DNA from: Apostichopus japonicus
Lineage: Eukaryota; Echinodermata; Holothuroidea; Aspidochirotida; Stichopodidae
Length of the DNA stretch: 64,000 nucleotides
NCBI RefSeq assembly: GCF_037975245.1
Contig: NC_092569.1
Span: 95,001-159,000, forward strand
Direction of reading: 5' to 3'
Of the stretch, positions 24,501 to 33,500 are shown piece after piece. The notes under the pieces are model-generated. The model had not been told where the DNA came from and did not search any database. It saw nothing but the letters and a program-made list of their open reading frames with translations. Made by a program: the position numbers and the translations under genes. How positions within the stretch are numbered: the first letter of the stretch is position 1; each line of letters starts with the position of its first letter.

Positions 24501-27500
24501 GTATTAGTAGTAAGTCGAGTCCTGTCTTTCCGACATGCTTAGTGATTCCCGTTAAATTAAATTGAATTTAGGTAAAAATTCATGCAAACTAGGTAGGCAT
24601 CGGCCGATCCTAATTCTAAGCCTGCATCGAAAGTTACGCCGTATACACCTCGCAAGAAAACCACGATAACCTTGAATGAAAAAACAATATTTTGCACTTG
24701 AAGATCTGTCTTCCCCCAAAATGCAATGATAAGGTCTAGACTCAGTACTTCTTGATACATTGAGTTTCCAATTACTAGTCAAAAACATTTTCTGGAGAAA
24801 AAAAACGTAAGATATTTTTCACAAAAATTGATGATTAGATAAGTGCTTCCTCACAATCAACGAGCCGCCCCGAAATTCGCTCCCCTTACGTAAAACTTCT
24901 ATATATATTACACGTGGAAAAACACGAGTTTTTACACACATAATTCCCATTGACATTGGTCACGGAACATAAGTAGGTCATCGACATTCGAACTTGGCAA
25001 CTTGCCCAAGTTCATCGCACCATGGGAACGACCCAACAGATTGAACATTATGTTACATTTTCCCGCCATCTGGACGCCGATTGTAAATTTTGGTGTAATA
25101 TGCAAATTATGAATGGTACTGCCCTTGGTTAAAACTTAAAACTATTGCGACACATACAAATTTTGGGAAACTGTTGTATAGAAGAAACTTTTGTATCAAA
25201 TGTAAAGTACTGTATGGTAGGCCTACTATAATTTATAAAAGACGGTTTTCCTCAGGTGATAAGGAAAAGGGATGTTTCGGTGAACTCGATCTCTTTGTAT
25301 AGTACTTGGATACTTAAAATGACCATGCTGTACATGCAGCTTCTATTTCTCTTTAAGTAAGCTCTACTTAGCATTGTTATCCGTTGTGGATCTTTATTGG
25401 AATAAATACGAAATGTATTTTTTGACGCCAGTATTTAACGGTAGGCCTAAGCATTTCTTAAATTGTTGATTGAGCTTCAAAATCCATTTTCAAAAAGTAT
25501 GTTTTCATGAAGGTTTTGTAAAATCGACATATAGCTAGGGTAGGGAAATATTAACGAAAGTTGTTCTATTATACAAATAAAATACATGTTTCTCGTACTG
25601 AGATCTGAAGGGAAAAAACGGGCGGCTATCGTTCTTCTTTTCATGCGCTTATACTAGTTTGGAATATGTGGCAACCTTTACGTGATTTCAGAAATGGCTC
25701 TTGTTCTTGAAAAAATGACTCCCAGTCATTATTCATTTTCTTATATTAATGTTCTTATTATTTATTGTATATTATTATATTTTTCATTTCACTATTGGTT
25801 ATGATACTTCAGGTCCTCGGGAGAAGTTAGCTTTACGCTAACCGAGTTAAATATACGGAGATTTGATCACGGGTGCCAATTTGTATCTACGGATCCCCTT
25901 ATAACAGTCAATGCTAACAGCATCCTCCTATTTCTTATGAGGCGAATAGCACATAATATCAATAGGATGGTCGGAGGGAGGTACCTTAGATTATGAAATT
26001 GTGTTGCGGGCGCTGAGCGAGTGTATGGAGGGCCCGAATGCCCGACATTTTTTATTTATTCGCATTTTTATCCAGGGTTGCTTATTCAGCAAAAGCTGAT
26101 TTCCAATAAGGCCCTGCTTTTTACATTCAACGTTATACATAAAAAGTAAAACATAGCAATACAAAACAATTAAATGTACAGATACAAAACAATTAACGCT
26201 GTAAAGTGGAGACAACTACAAAAAAAATGGAAATAAAAGAATTATCAAAAATTGGGCTTGCAAATAATAACTGGAAAGTTTTGGAAACCAACACTATGCT
26301 AGTTATTTCAACATGCGCGTTGAAACTTTCGATACCCAAGAGCTGATATAATGTAATAGCTGAACAAAGCCCAGGAAGCAATATAAAAAAAAATATTGTA
26401 AAAAACAGCAAATAAGATTCATAATGCAAAAGTTATCATTGTAATCACTCTTTGGTGAAAGGATTAGTGTGCCTACGACATGAAATTGAAACACAGTAGA
26501 AGACTTTCAGTTTATCTCAAATAGTTTTCCATCCAGTTCACATGCATCATGGACTCGCAATAACATAACGAATATAATTTTGCCCTTCAGCTATGTATTT
26601 GCCAGGCATAAAGCTGACACATCAACCTTTTGTTTAACTGCCTTTATATAAGCAGATACAAGAAAACGGACTGAGAAAGATTGTATTTTAACAGAGTCGG
26701 TGTTGTTTCACAAGGGCGTAGGAACCGGGGGGCTGCGGGCGCCAGCCCCCCCACACCCCCCTGTGAAAGATATGGAGGGGCGGAAGTATCATTCCGCCCC
26801 CCTCCCCCCGCTTCGCTTTTCTGTCATCCTAAATCTGTGTTATTATTTATATATTACATAGAAACATAGTTACAAGATAGTTGAGGTCTTGACATGTACA
26901 GAGATGAGTTTTAAATGCAAGTCTTCCACTCAACACAGTACACGTTAAGAAGTCAATATCATTTCAGCTATACACTCTATACTGTCTTGATTGCTCATTG
27001 AAGTGCATATAATCCCTTATGTCCTGTGAAACTGGTTTAATTAAATTAGTTCGCATAAGCGATCTTGTGGTCATTCTTATCTTGCTCATCTTACAAAACC
27101 TGCTCAACCATGTGTGGTATAGCCAGATAAGCAGCCACTTTGCAACAATTCAAGTGGAAAATTTTGCACCTTCGGTGTAAGGGGACTGTTTCCCTAATGA
27201 TTAGAATAAACGCTTATTATACCACACATACAGTATAGGCTGCTCTTGGACAGGGGTCAGCTGCCTAGATGGTTCACTTATCTTTTCTGAAGGAGAGCAT
27301 ACCCTCCTGCTTTATGTGGCTGCAAAAATATGGGCCACTCACACCATGAGCATTGCAAATGACTTCAGCTTGGTTTCATATAGTATAACTACAATGTAAT
27401 CTCCCTTCTCTCAGTAACTATAGCTGTAGCCTTTATAGTTTCCTGTGAAGCCATCAGGTATAGCCTCCTCAACCACTCTCGTCAGGCAGGCGGATATGAT

Positions 27501-30500
27501 GGATAAAATACAATGTATATTATCCCCTAGTCAGCCTGCCCGATGTGCAGTTTTGATTGCTATTTTGCTTTCAACAAGTACTGTTTCTAAAATTTTGGCC
27601 CCTGTACTCACTTCTGCTATAGAATACTCTATAGATGTATGAAAGTTTTCCATTCTTGCTTGTATTACCCTAGCTTACACTTCTCTACCACATTTTCTCC
27701 CCCAACCCCCCTGCCTCCTTTTTGTCTGGTAGCTTGCCCCCCCCCCCATATACATGCCTCAATGTTTTACTGGTGGAGATTCCTTGTATCCCGTTCAAAA
27801 CTGACTACTTAAATCTTTAATGCCTGTCACCACCCTCCCCTTCCCCCATTTCCCAACTGTTTTTCGGTAATATCAAGCACATGTCTATAAGATCATGCTA
27901 CCTTTAGATGGAGATGTACATTCTGCAGAATCCTGCCTTTATTTTCACTGCGGTTGGTTGGGGAACAGCTTCTAGATTAATCTAAGTATTGAAAATTGGG
28001 AAAGAAAATAACAAGGAAGTTATGAAAGTTCATTTAAGAAAGCAGTTTGATATGTTTGAAAGTACCTGTCACAAGCGTTTTCTCTTGCAACAAAAATTGC
28101 AGCCCTACCATCAAAAATGGCAAAATATAAGGATGTCATTTACTGTGAAACATATGAGCTATGACTCTTGAGTATATAGATAGGTGGGAGCACATTATAA
28201 TATTGGGCAAAATGACATGTAAACATCTTATGCTTGTTATTCTGGATTTTTTCATGATGTACCACAAATGAAAGTTAATATAGTCCTAGCCTACGCCTAA
28301 CTTCATCGTCGCCGTACCTAATTTAGGGCCTAACTAACTGAACGAAATTATAAGAATGAGGCTACTGTAAGATAGTAATAATACCAAGTTAGTCATTGTT
28401 GTAGTAGGCCTAGGCCAGAAAATACACTTACTCTTTTCCGATCCAGCTTCGCAACTACTGGTCTACTTGTTTCTATATCTCCTCGAGATTTGAAGATACT
28501 TTCTCCAAATAGAGAAGGAACGGTATTGTCTTGTAGACGGCGAGCTGTTGGTGTTCCAAGTCCAAGTTGCGCGGATAGGCGATAGGAATCGAAACTTTAA
28601 CTGGTGAAGGGCGCACTGCACACATAAGATTCGCTCGAAGGTCCAAGCCAATCTTTACTTATAGGCAGCTAGGCTGGCTGAGTGCACTGGTACTAAGCTA
28701 TCGCTGTATACAGTGTTGACGAACACGAAACTTTCTTGTACTGTTGTGCACCCATTCTCATCTGATATTTTGTTTACTGTTTGTGACGTTTTGTTTACGG
28801 CTTTGATCTCGGTTAGCATATTAGGCATACTTAGTTTTGGTAACATTGGCGGTTCCCCCGTGACGTCATTATCTTTCGGAATTAGCTTGGTTATTAACTT
28901 AATTAAAACAGCAAAGAAACAATTGTGGAACTCCAAATTTGGAATATAGGGTTTTGATATGTAGCTTTTCAATTTGTGTAAGTTTGAAGGAAATCTGTTA
29001 CGTGTCACTTGACCTTTAACTTACCGGTGTGCTATTATGCATTCTTATTACCGTAACGGAGAAACCTGCTCTTCCAACAAAGGATTAACGGTTCTCATTA
29101 TCAATACACCCGCCCTGTCCCTACTATCCTAGCTATCCCCTTATCGAATGATCTATTGTCGCCAGTATCTATTAATTACCTATAAATTAAAGCATATCTA
29201 TGTACTTATTGCAATGTTAATGCTATATCACCCCTATTAGTGGTGTTATTTCCCACTTACATTTAGTACTATATTGTAAACCATGTATAATGTCTCAGTC
29301 ATATTTGCAACTTCAGTCACCGTAGAATATATTCCTCAATATTCACTGAAAGAAAAGAGAGCTAGTACAAGTAACATTGTTAACTGTTTACTGTCAGAAT
29401 CGGGACAACCGATTAAAGATGGGGTTGTTAGTTCCAGGGTTCAGAATTTCAATGCCGCTATACTAGTATTGTAACCAAAATGGTATGAACACATAATCTC
29501 CCTAGTATACCTCTCCCCTACCCCTCCCACACATAATCTCGCTTTTCCTCCACATACGAGGTATGAAATAATAATTAACGATCGTGTACACTTTTTGTTA
29601 AAGTTTCAATAGGCATTATGTTAGTGCACAGGAAGGAGCTGAGAGGCTATGAGATAACTTTTGGAGTATAACGACCCATATTCTAGATGTATCAATATAG
29701 GAAATCTAGTGGCTATTATAAAATATTCTAACCCCGCCCGTTCCAATCCCTTTGTAAAAGGCTGGTTTCACCATTGCGCTAGATTATGGTTCAAGGGTAT
29801 ATGACGTAATCACATTGGGATCCAATGTTTACACGATCGTTTACTTCCCCTATTGAGAGTATTACTCCGCCTAATACTCCACTTGCTGTTCCCCTCTCCT
29901 GTTGCTGTACATCAGTGGCGCGGGTTACATACCGCAAACTAGGGAGGGAACGATACCGTAAATTACCGTTAAGTTATCACCATAGGAAGGTGCGTAGAAG
30001 AGACTCAGCCTGGAGTCCAGTACTTACATCCTGTACAGTTCCAGGTTCTGGCTAGAAGATGTTTCTCTGTAGAACGGCCGAATTCCGCACCAAGAGTGGC
30101 AAAGGCTACTCCGGGATAACCCAACTGGCGGCAAACTACTGTTGCATCCAGTATAGTCCACGTTACATCACAGGTAGTAAACCAGCCTCTGGCTCCAAGG
30201 TATAGTTCCATTCTTCCTTCATGAGGCACAGATCCACCGACTAACTGCACATCTGCATTAATTATATACCAAACAGCAAAATTTTGCATTTTACGCATGC
30301 TTACCGAAACCTTACCGAAACAAAAAAAAAACTCTCCCTTAGACCCCTCCCTAGTAGTTCCCCTTACCAATAATAAAAGACAGAGGTTAGAGCAGGTGCA
30401 AATACTTCTGAGGGTTTTTACCAAAGAAGAAATCAGGGGGTTGTATCCCTCTCCACACTGGCAGACAGAACATTACAACAATTTCTAAAGTGCAGTACAT

Positions 30501-33500
30501 ATACATATATTATCTATGTGCGGTACAACATACAAGTTGAAAATTCTTCAACATTGTTAAAACAGTACCGTTTTGTTCTAAGCACCCTCCATTTTTGACA
30601 ACTTTCTAAAGGGAAAGGGCACCCCACCCCTAACCCCTAGACGACATAACACCTAACCCTCCCCACTTCACAGGTGGTAGAGCCTAGATCGTAACATGAA
30701 AGTCATCAGAATAGGCGTTAATTAAACCATAATTCCGCAAGCTGATGTGCTTAAATGGCTATATACGTTTGACTAAGAGATGTATAAAGATGTGTTGCAA
30801 TATGATACACCATATATCCGAACCCTAACAGCATATATGTCAGTACTCATCATGAGTTAGCCGTGTGATCACATGCATGTATTGAGGTATTCAGGGGCGT
30901 ATCCAGGATTTTCCAATAGGGGGGGCGCCAGGCATGAATGATCGCCGTCCTGGGGGATGGGTCTAAGGGGAGGGGTGTACAATTTTTGCTTTCAAAGAAG
31001 GGCTGAAATGCAAAATGGTGTCATATGCATGGGCGGCGATCCGTACTTCCGAGTGGGGGGGGGGGGGAGGGGATATGACCTTGTTGACTATCTAAGCGTA
31101 GCGCCACCATGAGTTGGCGCGAAGCGTCCAAGAAAATTTTGGGATTAACAAACCCTCTAGATGGCCGGAAACGGCACTTCCCGAGGTTTCCAAGCGGCAT
31201 ATACCCAACTTTAAAATAGGGATGTCATGTCCGAAATATCTCATAATCAGGATCCAAAATACTTTTTTTTTTAATTTCGGGTGTTATTTTGGGAAACTTG
31301 CCCCTGTCAATCTTGTTTCAGGCGCAACGTTAGAATGTTCGAGAGCTCTGTTATATTATTCGATGAAGAAAATGGCCTCATGCAGGCTATTATAGGCCTA
31401 TACACATGCAATACACAATTACACATAGTTACATTCCTAGGTACCGATTGCTAGGGCATCCAGGTGAAACATGTATTAAGCATTACCCTGGTTACATGAG
31501 ATTCTCAGCTGTTCGAGGGAACATGTACGTGTGTAGGCCTACTATAGGGCCTATATGAATACTATGAGGGTGCATATATGTTCTATATCAATACCGTGGG
31601 CGCAATAATACATTTTGTTGTTATAGGGCCAATGAAGCCTACAGTCAACTATTTTTGCTTTATAAAGACGCTTTATTTGAAAAGATCGCACTGCGTTTAT
31701 GGTAGGCGAGAAATGAAGCTAAAAAAGAGCCGTACATTAACGAAGATGCATAAATGTAGGCATGAAAATATTCTTATCCCTGGCATTTGGTGGGGGGGGG
31801 GATATGGTGCATTACATCCCCTCCACCCATTTTCATGGGGGGATATATCCCCCCTCCACCCAGGATCGCCGCCCATGGCCATATGTGATCCATTTTTCGA
31901 CCTTAATAATAAGCAACATTTCCAGTAAATATGGACACAAAATGCACAATTTAGTATGGCTGGCATGTCATTTAGTGTTTATAGTGATAATACAAACACA
32001 ATTACCATCTATGATTCTAAAACTATTATGCCGCCGAACATCGCCAGAACCTTTTTTTGGCAAACAAAAAATAAAGCATACGGGAGGGGGGGGGGGGGTG
32101 GGTTGAGCGATCACCGACATCTCACATAAAGGTCGTCATCAATTTTTTTTTTTTTTTTTTTTGGGCTAAACTTTTTTTTTTTTTGGTGACGGCCAATAGG
32201 GGGGGGGGGCCGCGCCTGTTGCGCCCCCCTGGATACGCCTCTGGTATTACTCATCGATAAGTAATCGATAAGCACTATATATCCGAACTCTACCGGCATA
32301 TATGTCAGTACTCATCATGAGTTAGCCGTGTGATCACATGCATTCATTGGGGTATTACTCATCGATAAGTAATCGATAAGCACTATATATCCGAACTCTA
32401 CCAGCCTATATGTCAGTTCTCATAGTTAGTCGTGTGATCACATGCATTCATTGGGGTATTACTCATCGATAAGTTATCGATAAGCACTATATATCCGAAC
32501 CCGACCAGCCTATATGTCAGTACTCATAGTTAGCCGTGTGATCACATGCATTCATTGGGGTATTACTCATCGATAAGTAATCGATAAGCACTATATATCC
32601 GAACTCTACCAGCCTATATGTCAGTACTCATAGTTAGCCGTGTGATCACATGCATTCATTGGGGTATTACTCATCGATAAGTAATCGATAAGCACTATAT
32701 ATCCGAACCCGACCAGCCTATATGTCAGTACTCATCATGAGTTAGCCGTGTGATCACATGCATTCATTGGGGTATTACTCATCGATAAGTAATCGATAAG
32801 CACTATATATCCGAACTCTACCAGCCTATATGTCAGTACTCATAGTTAGCCGTGTGATCACATGCATTCATTGGGGTATTACTCATCGATAAGTAATCGA
32901 TAAGCACTGTATATCCGAACCCTACCAGCCTATATGTATGTCAGTACTCATCATGAGTTAGCCGTGTGATCACATGCATTCATTGGGGTATTAATCATCG
33001 ATAAGTAATCGATAAGCACTATATATCCGAACCCGACCAGCCTATATGTCAGTACTCATCATGAGTTAGCCGTGTGATCACATGCATTCATTGGGGTATT
33101 ACTCATCGATAAGTAATCAAATAAGCACTATATATCCGAACTCTACCAGCCTATATGTCAGTACTCATAGTTAGCCGTGTGATCACATGCATGCATTGAG
33201 GTATTAATCATCGATAATTATTCGATAAGCACCATATATTGTGATCATTATTGTAAATTGTATACGTTTGCTTAATGACGTTAGTTGCGTATGTTGAGCA
33301 ACTGCATTGACTTTCCTCGGTTTTTAGATTAGCATGACACCCGTGTTTCACCTGCAGGAGCACTCAGACAGCTCTTCAAGTATATGTTTGGTGTATACTT
33401 CCATAACAATATAAATGAAGTATATGTAAGATTGTAGTAATTATCACATTTGGATGCCCCCTCCCTCCTCTAAGTGTCCCCTTTGATATAATTAGCGGCC

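Larger units (their letters stand above)
21992..27201. repeat. Inverted repeat pair enclosing 5.2 kb, possible nested transposon
   Basis: CATTAGGGAAACAGTCCCCT and onward to CGAAG at 21992-22021, and its reverse complement at 27172-27201, match at about 29 of 30 positions. That looks like terminal inverted repeats of an inserted element inside the larger TTAA-flanked element. No convincing target duplication was found outside the pair, and no transposase is evident inside. The interior (22022-27171) holds one hAT element (23095), one truncated hAT end (26711), a G run near 24215 and otherwise unassignable AT-rich DNA. Confidence 0.5.
16823..29015. mobile_element. 12.2-kb TTAA-flanked transposon, Kolobok-like, carrying two broken genes
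   Basis: The left end AGGTCAAGCGACACGTAA (16823) and the inverted right end (ending TACGTGTCACTTGACCT at 29015) match at 16-17 of 18 bases. Both ends abut TTAA (16819-16822 and 29016-29019), the target duplication of Kolobok and piggyBac elements. A subterminal TGACGTCACGGGGG block occurs in inverse orientation near each end (about 16963 and 28857). Inside are a plus-strand P2X7-tail-like pseudogene (17392-20015) and minus-strand fragments of a THAP/transposase-like gene (28432 down to 20879). THAP transposases with TTAA sites are typical of Kolobok, so I favour that superfamily over piggyBac. Nested insertions at 17755, 23095 and perhaps 21992-27201 have enlarged it. No intact transposase is visible, so the copy is presumably dead. 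It fills intron 2 of the receptor, ending about 100 bases from the exon 3 acceptor. Confidence 0.72.

Noticed and set aside
27445-27642. Open stretch on both strands near 27.5 kb as an additional transposase exon
   Set aside because: The minus frame has an internal stop and I could not match it to a known motif. Left uncalled.
30005-30424. 139-codon ORF covering the SRCR exon
   Set aside because: Only 30028-30252 is coding. The rest reads through the donor site and the upstream intron. Replaced by the spliced exon.
32244-33240. TGTGATCACA as a bacterial CRP-type operator
   Set aside because: Eukaryotic satellite context; the resemblance is a chance palindrome.
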